Shown here: positions 9,946-18,763 of the stretch, one piece after another
How positions within the stretch are numbered: the stretch's first letter is position 1
Layout: every line of letters starts with the position of its first letter
NCBI RefSeq assembly: GCF_902859595.1
Contig: NZ_CADIJQ010000002.1
Location: forward strand, 124,001 to 188,000
Reading direction: 5' to 3'
DNA: 64,000 bases
From: Achromobacter kerstersii
GTDB lineage: Bacteria; Pseudomonadota; Gammaproteobacteria; Burkholderiales; Burkholderiaceae_B
Position numbers and translations under genes: made by a program
The notes under the pieces: generated by a model
The model's database searches: none
What the model saw: only the letters and a program-made list of their open reading frames with translations
What the model was told of the DNA's origin: nothing

Positions 9946-10525
9946 ACGGGCGCCTCGCGTCCAGGACCGCCCGGGATTTATGTTGCACGCCACTGCGTGG
10001 CGTGAAACTTCCCTTATTGTTCAAACGTTCTCCCGCGATCATGGCTGTGTGGCCATGGTCGCCAAGGGCGCCAAGCGCCCGTACTCCGTGCTGCGCCCCG
10101 TCTTGTCGGCCTTTCAGCCCTTGCTGCTGTCCTGGACCGGCAATGGCGACGTCAAGACGCTGACGCGCGCCGAGATCGCCGGCATCCGTCCGCTGACGGG
10201 CACCGCGCTGATGTCCGCCTGGTACATGAACGAGCTGCTGCTGCGTTTGCTGCCACGCGAAGACGCCCACCCCTTGCTGTTCGATGCCTACGACATGGCC
10301 TTGCAGCAGTTGTCCAATGGCACGCGCGCCGCTGGGGCCTTGCGCCGCTTTGAATGGACGCTGCTGCGCGAAACCGGCTATGGCGTCGATGAGGCCGCCC
10401 CCGATTTCGAAGACACCACGATCGAGCCCGCATTGCGGCGCGATCTGCGTGAGCGATTGTCCGAGATTCTTGCCGGCCGTCCGCTGTCCACGCGGCGCGT
10501 GCTGATGGATCTGCAACGCATCTGA
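9938..10525 (+). CDS. recO: DNA repair protein RecO, short form
   Basis: RecO anneals single-stranded DNA and helps load RecA in the RecFOR pathway. The likely start is ATG 9938, overlapping the era end; a GTG at 9917 is also in frame. The N-terminal OB fold (about 1-80) shows LHATAWRETSLIVQTFSRDHG. The helical part includes RFEWTLLRETGYGVD. At 195 residues it is shorter than E. coli RecO (242). The segment between GYGVD and the last helix is only about 15 residues, so the usual middle part that carries the zinc-binding cysteines in some homologues is missing. The frame is otherwise clean. Confidence 0.9.
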   Translation: MSRRAPRVQDRPGFMLHATAWRETSLIVQTFSRDHGCVAMVAKGAKRPYSVLRPVLSAFQPLLLSWTGNGDVKTLTRAEIAGIRPLTGTALMSAWYMNELLLRLLPREDAHPLLFDAYDMALQQLSNGTRAAGALRRFEWTLLRETGYGVDEAAPDFEDTTIEPALRRDLRERLSEILAGRPLSTRRVLMDLQRI

Positions 10526-10543
10526 GCGCGTGTCGCCCCGCCT

Positions 10544-11452
10544 ATGACCTTCACGCTAAAACAGGTCGAGACGTTTCGCACCGTCTATGAAACGGAAAGC
10601 GTGACCGCGGCGGCGCGCCGGCTGGACGTGTCGCCCGCGACGGTCAGCGCCACCTTGGCGGCACTGGAAGCCAGCATTGAATTGCGCCTGTTCGAACGCG
10701 TGCGCCAGCGCATGCAGCGCACGCCGGAAGCCACACTGCTGTACGAGGAAATCCGCCGCCTGAATGTGGGCCTGGAAAGCCTGGGGCGCAAAATCCGCGC
10801 GATCCGGGGCGCGGCCCAACCGCGATTGCGCATCGGCTGTATCCACGCCTATAGCGGGGCCATCGTCAGCGACGCCATCTCGCGTTTCCGCGAGCGCTAT
10901 CCCGATACGCCGCTGTACCTGCAAATTCGCGACTCCAATACCCTGCGCGACATGGTGGTGTCGGGCGAACTCGACCTGGCCATGGTGGCCGATGAGTCCG
11001 AGCTGGAAGGGTTGCGGGGGCATCGGCTGGCCAGCTTGCGCGCCGTGGCCGTCTTTCCGGCGGGGCATGCGTTATCGCGCGTGGAGCGTGTCGATTTTGC
11101 CCACCTTGCTGACGAAGATGTGATTGCGTTGAACGCCGAGGATGGCTCGCGCAAACGATTGGATGCGTTGTTGCGTCAAGCGGGACAGAGCCTGCGCGTG
11201 GCGATCGAGACCCCGTATTCCAGCACCGTGTGCCAACTGGCGCTGGCCGGGCACGGTGTGGGCATCGCCAACCCGGCGACGGCGGTGGGCATGGAGGCCG
11301 CAGGGCTTTCCTATCGACCGCTTACCGCCTTGGTGCATTTTGAATGCCACATGATTCTGCATGGCAGCCGGCCCTTGTCCGAAGCGGGTAAATTCTGGGC
11401 CACCTGCCTGCGCGGCGTGCTGGCTCCGCTGGTGGATCGCTTCGGCGTCTAG
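10544..11452 (+). CDS. LysR-family transcriptional regulator
   Basis: A 302-residue regulator. The N-terminal winged helix (about residues 1-62) has VETFRTVYETESVTAAARRL, and the C-terminal ligand-binding fold (about 90-295) has the two alpha/beta lobes of the family. It lies 18 bases after recO on the same strand and converges on the 11497-14569 gene group. The usual divergent arrangement with a target gene is therefore absent, and the target cannot be read from the layout. The ligand is unknown. Confidence 0.9.
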   Translation: MTFTLKQVETFRTVYETESVTAAARRLDVSPATVSATLAALEASIELRLFERVRQRMQRTPEATLLYEEIRRLNVGLESLGRKIRAIRGAAQPRLRIGCIHAYSGAIVSDAISRFRERYPDTPLYLQIRDSNTLRDMVVSGELDLAMVADESELEGLRGHRLASLRAVAVFPAGHALSRVERVDFAHLADEDVIALNAEDGSRKRLDALLRQAGQSLRVAIETPYSSTVCQLALAGHGVGIANPATAVGMEAAGLSYRPLTALVHFECHMILHGSRPLSEAGKFWATCLRGVLAPLVDRFGV

Positions 11453-11484
11453 CGCCGGTTCCTGCGCTGTTGCAGGAACCAGCG
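11453..11484. terminator. hairpin between convergent genes
   Basis: A perfect 9-bp stem (GGTTCCTGC at 11457-11465 with GCAGGAACC at 11472-11480) is extended by three outer pairs beyond one mismatch. It sits between the LysR stop and the convergent PLP-enzyme stop. It has no T run, so a role in termination is inferred only from position. Confidence 0.45.
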
Positions 11485-11496
11485 GCAGACAACAGA

Positions 11497-12597
11497 TCAG
11501 CCGCGACGTCCGTCGGAAGTCACCATCAGTACGACCGAAGACTCGGCATCCAACACGCCCGCGCGGCGCAGCTGGGACACGGCCGCCAGGGCAGCGGCGG
11601 AAGACAGCTCGGCGCTGATCCCCTTGCGTGCCAGACGCTGCTGCGCTTGGGTGGCTGCTGCGTCAGACACGTCTACGGGCGTTCCCCCCGACCGTTCCAA
11701 CGCGGCCAGCGATTGCAGCGTGCAGGTGCCACCTGCAATCGAATACTGCTCCGTTGCGCCTTCCCACAGGCCGCGCGCATCGCCCGTAGCCAGGGCCTGC
11801 GACAAGCGCGCATACGGCTCGACGGCGTGCAGGCGGGGCAGGCGAGCGATGCGCCCGGTGTCGAACAGGTGCTGCCACCCCAGGAAAATTCCCCACAGCA
11901 GATCCCCGCGCGCCGTGGGAACGATGATGTCCGTGGGCGCGCCGCATTGATCGAAGATTTCCTGCGCGATGGGCTTATAGCCTTCGACGCCATAGGGATG
12001 CGTGCCGACCGGCGGATTCAGGTAGTTGGTGCCGGCAAACGCCCCGTGGTTGCGGCACAAGTCTTCCACATAGGGCCAGCGCGCCAGGCTGTCGTCAAAG
12101 GCGCTGAGCGTGGCGCCGAAGCGTTCCATGGCCTCCCGTTGCAGGGGCGGGCAGTTGCGGGTGATGGCGATATCGGCGTGCAAGCCGGCGGCGGCGCAAT
12201 ACGCGGCGATCGAGACGCCAGCGTTCCCGCTGGACGCGGCCGCCACGCGGGTAGCGCCGCTTAAGGCCGCGCGCGACACCAACTGGGCCGCCATCCGGTC
12301 CTTGTGGCTGCCGGTGGGGTTGGCGCCTTCGCACTTGAGCCAAAGCTGGCCAACGCCTTCGGCTTGTGCAAGGTTTGCGGCGTCCAGGCAGGGCGTGGCC
12401 CCTTCGCCCAGCGTCACCGGCGCCAGCACCGGCAAGGGAATCGCATCGTCCGTGTCCGTGGACGTGTAGCGGCATTCCAAGGTGGCGGGGTGGCCCGCTG
12501 CCAGACAAGTGGGGCAGCCTTCGGGGTAGTCACCGGGGGGCCACAGGCTGGCGCAACGGATACAACGCAGGCCGGACAATCTAGGGTTCATCTGCAT
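11497..12597 (-). CDS. threonine synthase-like PLP-dependent enzyme
   Basis: A 366-residue fold-type II PLP enzyme. The Schiff-base lysine is Lys99 in NPTGSHKDR, and the phosphate-binding loop is ASSGNAGVS. A short N-terminal zinc ribbon (CIRC at 12-15, CPTC at 28-31) is typical of the threonine synthase-like group found in bacteria and archaea. It starts three bases after the deacylase gene stop and is the last of a three-gene minus-strand operon. Without the biosynthetic thrB/thrC context, a catabolic eliminase or beta-replacement role is as likely as threonine synthesis. The substrate is not assigned. Confidence 0.82.
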   Translation of the reverse strand: MQMNPRLSGLRCIRCASLWPPGDYPEGCPTCLAAGHPATLECRYTSTDTDDAIPLPVLAPVTLGEGATPCLDAANLAQAEGVGQLWLKCEGANPTGSHKDRMAAQLVSRAALSGATRVAAASSGNAGVSIAAYCAAAGLHADIAITRNCPPLQREAMERFGATLSAFDDSLARWPYVEDLCRNHGAFAGTNYLNPPVGTHPYGVEGYKPIAQEIFDQCGAPTDIIVPTARGDLLWGIFLGWQHLFDTGRIARLPRLHAVEPYARLSQALATGDARGLWEGATEQYSIAGGTCTLQSLAALERSGGTPVDVSDAAATQAQQRLARKGISAELSSAAALAAVSQLRRAGVLDAESSVVLMVTSDGRRG

Positions 12598-12600
12598 GGG

Positions 12601-13581
12601 TCAGTATTGTGAAGCAAGGGAGTCCAGGGGACGGGCGGGCGCGACTTGAATCAGGCAATCGCCCGGGTCGCTTCGGGCGATGGCGCGTAGGCAGACCACG
12701 GTGCCCGTCTGCGGGCTAAGCAAGCCCTGCATGGGCTTATCGGGCCGGGCAGGCTCAATCAAACGGCCAATGCGTTGGCCCGCCGTGATGATCTGCCCCA
12801 GCTCGACGCTGGGCACGAACACACCGGCATCGCTTGCCCGCAGGGTGGCGGCAGGCACGTCCAGGTCGTAAGTCTGAACGGCGGGATACGTCGGGCGCGG
12901 CGCGTTCGGCAACAGGCCCAGTTCGCTCAGGCAACCCAACAGCCCATCCCGGCACCCATCGGTAAGGCTGCTGCGGGTTTCCCGGCCGCCTCCAATTTCT
13001 GCGCTCAGGCGCAACACGCCGTGGCGGCTGGCGGCAGCAGGCATCGAGCCGGCTTCATTGCCGCGAAAGAACATGCAGTGTGGCAAGCCGAAGGCGCGCG
13101 CCAGCGCCGGCAGGCGTTCGTCGAAGGCGTCGTCGCCGTATCGCGTGATGACGGACGACGGCACATAGCGCAGTGACGCGCCGCCGCTGTGCACGTCGAC
13201 CATGGCCTGGATGCGCGGCAACAGCTTCGCTTCCAGGGCGGCGGCCACGCTTTCGGTATAGCCACGCGCCGGCGCGCCCAGGAAGGCGCGGTTCAAATTG
13301 CCGCCGTCATTGGGTGATAGCCGGGTGCCAGCCAGCGAGGCTTCGGCATTGACGGCGGGCAGCAGATAGACGGTGCCGCGTTGCAAAACCGTGGGCAGGT
13401 GGTGCCACAAGTCCAGGATGGCCGCCTGGCCTTCCCATTCATCGCCATGCACGCCGGCAATCAGGGCCACGGCCGGGCCGGGGCCCGCCTCAACGCGCAG
13501 CATGGGAATGGTGACGCGGCGGTACGCCGACTCGTTGGTGGCGGCGGCAACGGAAAAATCTTCGCGGCTTACGCGGACCAT
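12601..13581 (-). CDS. succinylglutamate desuccinylase/aspartoacylase-family deacylase
   Basis: Zinc-dependent amidohydrolase of 326 residues in the M14-like AstE/AspA group, which removes acyl groups from N-acyl amino acids. The metal ligands are His45 and Glu48 (GVHGDEWEG) and His131 (MVDVHSGG). The catalytic Glu195 is in RLSAEIGGG. The SPNDGGNLNRAF substrate-binding segment is present. I chose ATG 13581 because GGAGG sits about seven bases upstream; earlier in-frame codons run into the neighbouring gene. The pattern is close to N-acetyl-diaminobutyrate deacetylases of ectoine breakdown, but the other ectoine genes are not here. Confidence 0.85.
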   Translation of the reverse strand: MVRVSREDFSVAAATNESAYRRVTIPMLRVEAGPGPAVALIAGVHGDEWEGQAAILDLWHHLPTVLQRGTVYLLPAVNAEASLAGTRLSPNDGGNLNRAFLGAPARGYTESVAAALEAKLLPRIQAMVDVHSGGASLRYVPSSVITRYGDDAFDERLPALARAFGLPHCMFFRGNEAGSMPAAASRHGVLRLSAEIGGGRETRSSLTDGCRDGLLGCLSELGLLPNAPRPTYPAVQTYDLDVPAATLRASDAGVFVPSVELGQIITAGQRIGRLIEPARPDKPMQGLLSPQTGTVVCLRAIARSDPGDCLIQVAPARPLDSLASQY

Positions 13582-13612
13582 GCGGCGCCTCCGGCGGGGG
13601 CGCATACCCGGT

Positions 13613-14569
13613 TCAATCCAGCGTAGCGGCCTTGATGATGCTTTCCCATTTGGGCAGCTCCTTGCGAATCTGGGTTTGTACATCCTGGGGCGTGCCTCCC
13701 AGGGGTTCCTGCGAACGGCTGCGCAGTTCTTTTTCGACGCTCTCTGATCGCAACGCCTGGTTCATGGCGGCATTCAATTTGGCGACGACGGCGGGCGGCG
13801 TGCCGGCCGGTGCAATCAATGCGCTCCAGGCCGATTGCTCGTAGTTGGGGTAGCCCTGTTCGGCCACCGTCGGCACATCGGGGTTGGACGCGGCGCGCGA
13901 CTTGGTCGTTACCGCCAGCGCACGCAGTCGGCCGTCTTTCAGATTGCCGATCAAGGGAGGCAGGTTTTCCATCATGGAATCGACGTGGCCGCCAAGCAGG
14001 TCGGACAGTTGCGCCGCTGTTGCCTTGTAGGGAATCTGGCGCACGGCAGCGCCGGTTTGCGCGATGAATAGCTTCACCCCCACTTCGCTGGTCGTGCCCG
14101 GGTCTGCCGACGTCATGGTCAGGCGGTCGGGCTGGGCGCGGCTGGCTTCGATGAAGCTTTTCAAGTCGCGGTACGGCGACGCGGCGTTCACCACGATGAC
14201 GTTCGGCGTTTCAGCCACCAGGCCGATCGGCGTGATATCGCGGTTCAGGTCATAGAGCTGCTGCTTGAATAAAAAGCGATGCAGCACCAGCGTGCCAACG
14301 TGGGCGTAGCCGATGGTGTAGCCGTCGGCGGCGGCTCGCACGACGGCCTGCGTGCCGATGCGGCCACCCGCGCCCACGCGATTTTCCACAACGACGGGTT
14401 GACCCAGCTGCCGGCTCATTTCCTGGCCGATCAGCCGGGCGGTGATATCCGCATTACCGCCTGCGGCGGCGGGCACGATCAGCGTGATCGCGCGGGCCGG
14501 ATAGTCGGCGTGCGCGCCCGTTCCGGCAAGGCAAAGCAACACAGCGGCAAGACAGGCAGTGCGTTTCAT
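13613..14569 (-). CDS. Bug/TctC-family periplasmic binding protein
   Basis: Solute-binding protein of 318 residues with a signal peptide at about 1-22 (cleavage near GAHADYP). The family motif ITLIVPAAAGGNADITAR follows at the mature N-terminus. Bug proteins bind carboxylates or amino-acid derivatives and are hugely expanded in Bordetella and Achromobacter, often without their own transporter. No TctA/TctB membrane genes are in the window. It is the first gene of the minus-strand group with the deacylase and PLP enzyme, so its ligand may be the N-acyl substrate of that route. Confidence 0.92.
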   Translation of the reverse strand: MKRTACLAAVLLCLAGTGAHADYPARAITLIVPAAAGGNADITARLIGQEMSRQLGQPVVVENRVGAGGRIGTQAVVRAAADGYTIGYAHVGTLVLHRFLFKQQLYDLNRDITPIGLVAETPNVIVVNAASPYRDLKSFIEASRAQPDRLTMTSADPGTTSEVGVKLFIAQTGAAVRQIPYKATAAQLSDLLGGHVDSMMENLPPLIGNLKDGRLRALAVTTKSRAASNPDVPTVAEQGYPNYEQSAWSALIAPAGTPPAVVAKLNAAMNQALRSESVEKELRSRSQEPLGGTPQDVQTQIRKELPKWESIIKAATLD

Positions 14570-14659
14570 GACGATTCCCGAGGCGTTGAGAGCTGCGCCA
14601 TTGTGCGGTCGTCATCCGTGTATGCCGTTTGTTTTTATAAGATGGATGTTTGGAAAAAT

Positions 14660-15949
14660 CTAACGGTTGTATTTCTGCTTTGCGTCGGCCTTGGCCCCCA
14701 AGCCGTAGCCCACTGCCGCGGCGGCCAGGGCAACGGCTGCGCCCAGCAGCGCAATCAGCGCGGCGCCGTAGCCAAGCGTGTCCACGCCAGCCTTGACCCA
14801 TCCACTGGCGGCATCCCCGCCCCGGTACACCACGGTGTCGATGACGCTCTTGGTTTTGTATTTATCTTCGGCTGGCACCGCGGTGAACAGCATTTCGCGC
14901 CCCGGCCGGATCAGGGCATATTCACCCGCGCGGCGCAGGATCATCGCGGCAGCCAGAACGCCAAAGACAGGAAAGGCGGCAAGCGCCAGAAATGACACCC
15001 CTACGGCGAGCGGCACCGCAGTCAATAGAAAGCGCAGCCCCAGGCGCGCGGCAATCCGGCCAGACAGAAAGAGTTGCGATAGCAGCGCCAGCGTCTGCAC
15101 GGTGAAGTCCAGCGCGCTGAACACGCGCAGGCGTTCGGCCGTGGTGGGGAACGTGTCCGCAACAAGCCGCGCCTGCTCCATGTACAGAAAGGTATTCAGC
15201 GTGGCCAGCAAAATCACCAACAGCGAAATGCCCAACAGGAAGCGCGACCGGAAAATGCGGGAAATGCCAGCCAGGATGGCGCCCTGGATGGGTTGCTGCA
15301 TATCCTCTGGGCCAATTTCCATGCGCGTTTCGGTGCGCCAGCGCAGCAGCCACTGCTTCAGGGGCAACGTGGCCGTCAGCAACAGGGCCGATAACAAGAG
15401 CAGACCGGCCGGTCCCAGCGCGCCCGCCAACAACGCGCCGAGTAACGGCCCGCACAGCCCGCCCGCGCTGGCGCCCGCAGCGATCAGCGCGAACAGGCGC
15501 TTGGCCGATTCCATGCGGAACACGTCGGCCATCAGGCTCCACGCGATAGAGACCACGAACAGGTTGAACACCGACAGCCACACATAGAACGCACGCGCAG
15601 CCCACACGCTGTCGGGCCGAAGATAGAGCAAGGCCGCAAACCCCGCCATGGTCAGGGCGAACAGGCTGTAGACCCACGTCAACAACGTGGCGCGCGGCAC
15701 CCGGGCGGACAGCCAGCCGAACAACGGCACCACTGCCAGCGTCGCCACGAAGGTTGCCGTGAACAGCCATTGCAATTGATTCACGCCGGCTTGGATGCCC
15801 ATCGTCTCGCGGATGGGGCGCAGCATGAAATAGCCGCAGAACAGAAAGAAGAAGAACGCGAAGCCGCACGCGGCGGGCGCGATTTCGTCTTCATGGATGC
15901 CCAGCGCCCGCGCCGCGCGTTGGCGCAGGGAGTAGGGGGCGTCAGCCAT
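14660..15949 (-). CDS. MFS / NTP-NDP exchange transporter-like membrane protein
   Basis: Membrane protein of 429 residues with about 11-12 hydrophobic helices. The first helix region, with FLFCGYFMLRPIRETMGI, and the segment with YKTKSVIDTVVYRGGD resemble bacterial members of the ATP:ADP translocase-like branch of the major facilitator superfamily. It starts three bases after the aldo/keto reductase stop, so the two are an operon. The substrate cannot be read from the sequence. An ordinary MFS exporter is the alternative. The C-terminus is short and basic. Confidence 0.8.
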   Translation of the reverse strand: MADAPYSLRQRAARALGIHEDEIAPAACGFAFFFFLFCGYFMLRPIRETMGIQAGVNQLQWLFTATFVATLAVVPLFGWLSARVPRATLLTWVYSLFALTMAGFAALLYLRPDSVWAARAFYVWLSVFNLFVVSIAWSLMADVFRMESAKRLFALIAAGASAGGLCGPLLGALLAGALGPAGLLLLSALLLTATLPLKQWLLRWRTETRMEIGPEDMQQPIQGAILAGISRIFRSRFLLGISLLVILLATLNTFLYMEQARLVADTFPTTAERLRVFSALDFTVQTLALLSQLFLSGRIAARLGLRFLLTAVPLAVGVSFLALAAFPVFGVLAAAMILRRAGEYALIRPGREMLFTAVPAEDKYKTKSVIDTVVYRGGDAASGWVKAGVDTLGYGAALIALLGAAVALAAAAVGYGLGAKADAKQKYNR

Positions 15950-15952
15950 CGC

Positions 15953-16870
15953 TTAAGCCAGCAGGGCGGCGATGCGTTCGCGCATGGCGGCGTCGGGCTG
16001 CCGGCCAAACCCGGCGAGCACGTTGTCGGCCATGTTGGCTGGCTTGGACGTGGCGGGAATGACGGCGGTGACGGCGGGGTGTCCGATGATGAATTTCAGG
16101 AACAGCTGCGCCCACGAGGTGCAGCCGATTTCCGCGGCCAGGGCAGGCAGGGCGCGGCCCTTTACCTGGCGAAACAGAGCGCCGTCCTGGAACGGACGGT
16201 TGATCAGCACCGCCACGCCGTTAGCCTGGCAGGCAGGCAGCAGGCGCTTTTCGGCGCTGCGCGCACCCACGGACAGGTTGATCTGAAGGAAGTCGGGTTT
16301 CTCGCTTTCAACCAGTTGGGTCAGTTCGTCATGCGCGTAGTCGGTGTAGTGCGTGATGCCGACGTAGCGGGTGACGCCTTGCTGCTTGAGCTCTCGCAGC
16401 AGCGCCAGCTGGTTGCGGGTGTCGATCAGGTTGTGGACCTGGATGAGGTCAAGCTTATCGCTGCGCAGCCGCTTCTGGGACTGGCGTACCTGTTCCATGG
16501 CGGATTCGCGGCCGGTCGTGCCGATCTTCGTCGCTAGAAACACCTGTTGGCGCAGGCCGCCATGACGCGCCAGCAAGGCGCCCACGACGGCTTCGGCCTG
16601 GCCGTAGCTGGGGGCGGTGTCGATCAGGAAGCCGCCTTCCTTCATGAAGGTGTCCAGCACCTGGGCCAGCGGCGCCATCGCCGCAGCGTCGTCGGGCGGT
16701 GCGTTGAAGGTGTCGGCCGTGCCTAGACCGATGACGGGAATTTGCTCGCCGGACGCGGGTATCGCCCGGCTGAGCATGGCCTGTTTGACGCTGAGCGCAC
16801 GCGCGGCGCCGGCGGGTCCCAGCAGCGCGGCGCAGGTAGCGGTCTGAAGGAATCGGCGGCGGTCGGGCAT
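15953..16870 (-). CDS. aldo/keto reductase with Tat signal
   Basis: NADPH-dependent-type oxidoreductase fold of 305 residues. The N-terminus has a twin-arginine-like motif (DRRRFLQT) and hydrophobic stretch ending near GAARA (about residue 25), which suggests Tat export. The catalytic tetrad is Asp84, Tyr89, Lys115 and His146. The enzyme has no close functional assignment. Export is notable because most aldo/keto reductases are cytoplasmic. It is cotranscribed with the following transporter. Confidence 0.88.
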   Translation of the reverse strand: MPDRRRFLQTATCAALLGPAGAARALSVKQAMLSRAIPASGEQIPVIGLGTADTFNAPPDDAAAMAPLAQVLDTFMKEGGFLIDTAPSYGQAEAVVGALLARHGGLRQQVFLATKIGTTGRESAMEQVRQSQKRLRSDKLDLIQVHNLIDTRNQLALLRELKQQGVTRYVGITHYTDYAHDELTQLVESEKPDFLQINLSVGARSAEKRLLPACQANGVAVLINRPFQDGALFRQVKGRALPALAAEIGCTSWAQLFLKFIIGHPAVTAVIPATSKPANMADNVLAGFGRQPDAAMRERIAALLA

Positions 16871-16902
16871 GGAAAGCGCTCCTGGTGAAAAGCCGAAATA
16901 AA

Positions 16903-16932
16903 AAAAGGCCTACATGCGAATGTAGGCCTTTT
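16903..16932 (-). terminator. bidirectional intrinsic terminator
   Basis: A perfect 13-bp stem (16903-16915 with 16920-16932) with a GCGA loop has an A run on one side and a T run on the other. It terminates the Bax-inhibitor gene on the minus strand and lies just upstream of the aldo/keto reductase start. Confidence 0.85.
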
Positions 16933-16953
16933 GCTGAGTCTTGCGACCGGCGA

Positions 16954-17664
16954 TTACTCGCGGTTGCCGCCGAAGATGCCCAGCAGCATCAGCAGGTTCG
17001 AGAAGACGTTGTAGACGTCCAGGTAGATGGCCAGCGTGGCGGACACGTAGTTGGTTTCGCCACCATTCACGACACGCTGCAGGTCAACCAGCATGAAGGC
17101 CGAGAAGATGACAATGGCCATCACCGAGATGGTCAGCATCAGGGCCGGCAGTTGCAGGAAGATGTTGGCCAGGGCTGCGACCAGAATCACGACGGCGCCA
17201 ATGAACAGGAATTTCTGCATTCCCGACAAGTCGCGCTTGATGGTGGTGGCCAGCGTGGCCATCGTGCCGAACACGATTGCCGTGCCGCCGAAGGCCGTCA
17301 TGACCAGCTGCGAGCCGTTGCTGAAGCCCATCACGAAGCCGAGCAAGCGCGACAGCATGATGCCCATGAAGAACGTGAAGGCCAGCAGCAGGACAACGCC
17401 CATCGAGTTGTTCTTGTTTTTCTCGATGGCGAACATCATGCCGAATGCGCCGACCAGAAACACGATGGCGGACAGACCGGGGCTTGCGCCCATGACACGG
17501 TTGATGCCGGTGTAGAGGCCGACCGCGGCGCCCAGCACCGTGGGGATCAGCGAAAGCGCCAAGAGCCAGTAGGTGTTGCGCAGGACCTGGTTGCGAGCGA
17601 CCTCGCCCGGCGCGCCGGCAACCGAGCCGGAACGATTAAAAGGGGACGGACGATATTCGTTCAT
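16954..17664 (-). CDS. Bax inhibitor-1/YccA family membrane protein
   Basis: A 236-residue protein with seven predicted membrane helices, starting after a soluble N-terminus of about 35 residues. The family pattern is seen in RNTYWLLALSLIPTVLGAAV and in the last helices with YLDVYNVFSNLLMLLGIFGG. Bacterial members include E. coli YccA, which modulates FtsH, and YetJ, a pH-dependent calcium channel. The start at 17664 has AGGAG close upstream. It is a single gene with its own terminator at 16903-16932. Confidence 0.92.
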   Translation of the reverse strand: MNEYRPSPFNRSGSVAGAPGEVARNQVLRNTYWLLALSLIPTVLGAAVGLYTGINRVMGASPGLSAIVFLVGAFGMMFAIEKNKNNSMGVVLLLAFTFFMGIMLSRLLGFVMGFSNGSQLVMTAFGGTAIVFGTMATLATTIKRDLSGMQKFLFIGAVVILVAALANIFLQLPALMLTISVMAIVIFSAFMLVDLQRVVNGGETNYVSATLAIYLDVYNVFSNLLMLLGIFGGNRE

Positions 17665-17798
17665 GGAGAACTCCTGTGTACGGCAAAAATGGTGATTGCC
17701 TAGAAGGCTTAGATGGGAAGGATACCTTACAGTTCCCTGAAGAATCCAGTTTTTGGAAGATTTAGACCGGCTGTCGGACGCGTTTTTCGCGCCGGGCG

Positions 17799-18203
17799 TT
17801 AGCCGGGTTTTACCTCGCTAAGCACACGGGCAACGATACCCGGTAATTCAGCATCCATGCGCGTTTGCATGTGGTCGATGGCGTCGGCCAGGGCGCGGCG
17901 CATCAGCTGTTCTACCTCGGCTTGCAGGCGGGCGGACAGCACCGAGGCGTCGGGTAGAGCGGCGGGGGCGGGCGTTTGCAGCGCGGCGGCGTAGACGGCC
18001 GGCGCCTCGTCCACATCCCAATCATGGCCTTGCCCATCGGCGACATCGGTCAGCAGCGGGAATGCGTCGTCAGCATCCGTGTCATCGGCCAGATCCGTCA
18101 GCAGGGGGGCGTCGGGCTCCGCCGGACCCAGGGGCGCGTGCAGCGTCGGCTCAGCCCGTTGGGTCAAGGTAGGGATGCCGGGATCAGTGGGGCGAGCGGG
18201 CAT
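17799..18203 (-). CDS. hypothetical protein, DUF2486-like (downstream of holC)
   Basis: A 134-residue acidic protein with no signal peptide. The N-terminal part is low-complexity and rich in Asp, Pro and Ala. The C-terminal 55 residues form a likely amphipathic helix (RLQAEVEQLMRRALADAIDH). I chose the ATG at 18203, where the composition becomes protein-like; the upstream open frame back to 18413 overlaps holC. Similar proteins follow holC in other betaproteobacteria (DUF2486, from memory). The function is unknown. Confidence 0.65.
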   Translation of the reverse strand: MPARPTDPGIPTLTQRAEPTLHAPLGPAEPDAPLLTDLADDTDADDAFPLLTDVADGQGHDWDVDEAPAVYAAALQTPAPAALPDASVLSARLQAEVEQLMRRALADAIDHMQTRMDAELPGIVARVLSEVKPG

Positions 18204-18270
18204 GGGAACTCCCGAAGTTTTCAAATGGCGTGGCGGGCGGGGCGATGGCCCGCCGTGCCGGATGGGGCAA

Positions 18271-18741
18271 TCAGGCGCCAGGGGGCTGGCGGCTGAGATC
18301 GTGGCTTTGCGGCGTGTGGCCGGCGTTCTGGTAGACGCGCCAGCGCTGACGGGCGGCCTGCTTGTCGTCCGGGTCATCCGACACGATTTCAAGCAGGCGC
18401 TCGAAGGCGTCAAAGCCGGGCGGGCAGTCGTTGTCCAGATTCAGCAGCCAGAGCGGGGACGTGTCGCCACTGTCTGCGGGCCGGGCGGCCAGCGCCGCTT
18501 GTTGCGGATCGCCTGCCGTCAGCACCACGGGCGTTTCGGACGCCAGCGGGTCATTGGCCAGCACGTGCGGCACGAAAGCCGTGTCGTCGAACGCCCACAG
18601 CATGCGGTCAAACGCGGCCAAGCGCGAGCCGTCTTTACAGTACACCACCAGCCGCTGCCCAGCCAGGAAGCGCTTGCGCACCACCTGGCAGGCGGTACGC
18701 AAGCGGTCGGGCGCGCCGAAGGCGAAGTCGATCCGCGTCAT
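18271..18741 (-). CDS. holC: DNA polymerase III chi subunit
   Basis: A 156-residue protein of the HolC family, which links the clamp-loader complex to single-stranded-DNA-binding protein. The start (MTRIDFAFGAPDRLRTACQV) and the core LVVYCKDGSRLAAFDRMLW match the family. It lies 22 bases downstream of pepA on the same strand, the usual pepA-holC pairing in proteobacteria. Confidence 0.93.
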   Translation of the reverse strand: MTRIDFAFGAPDRLRTACQVVRKRFLAGQRLVVYCKDGSRLAAFDRMLWAFDDTAFVPHVLANDPLASETPVVLTAGDPQQAALAARPADSGDTSPLWLLNLDNDCPPGFDAFERLLEIVSDDPDDKQAARQRWRVYQNAGHTPQSHDLSRQPPGA

Positions 18742-18763
18742 GCCCGGTTCCGTTGCAAGGGCT

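Noticed and set aside
17799..18413. Longer version of the DUF2486-like protein starting at 18413
   Set aside because: The extra 70 residues overlap holC and have shadow-frame composition.
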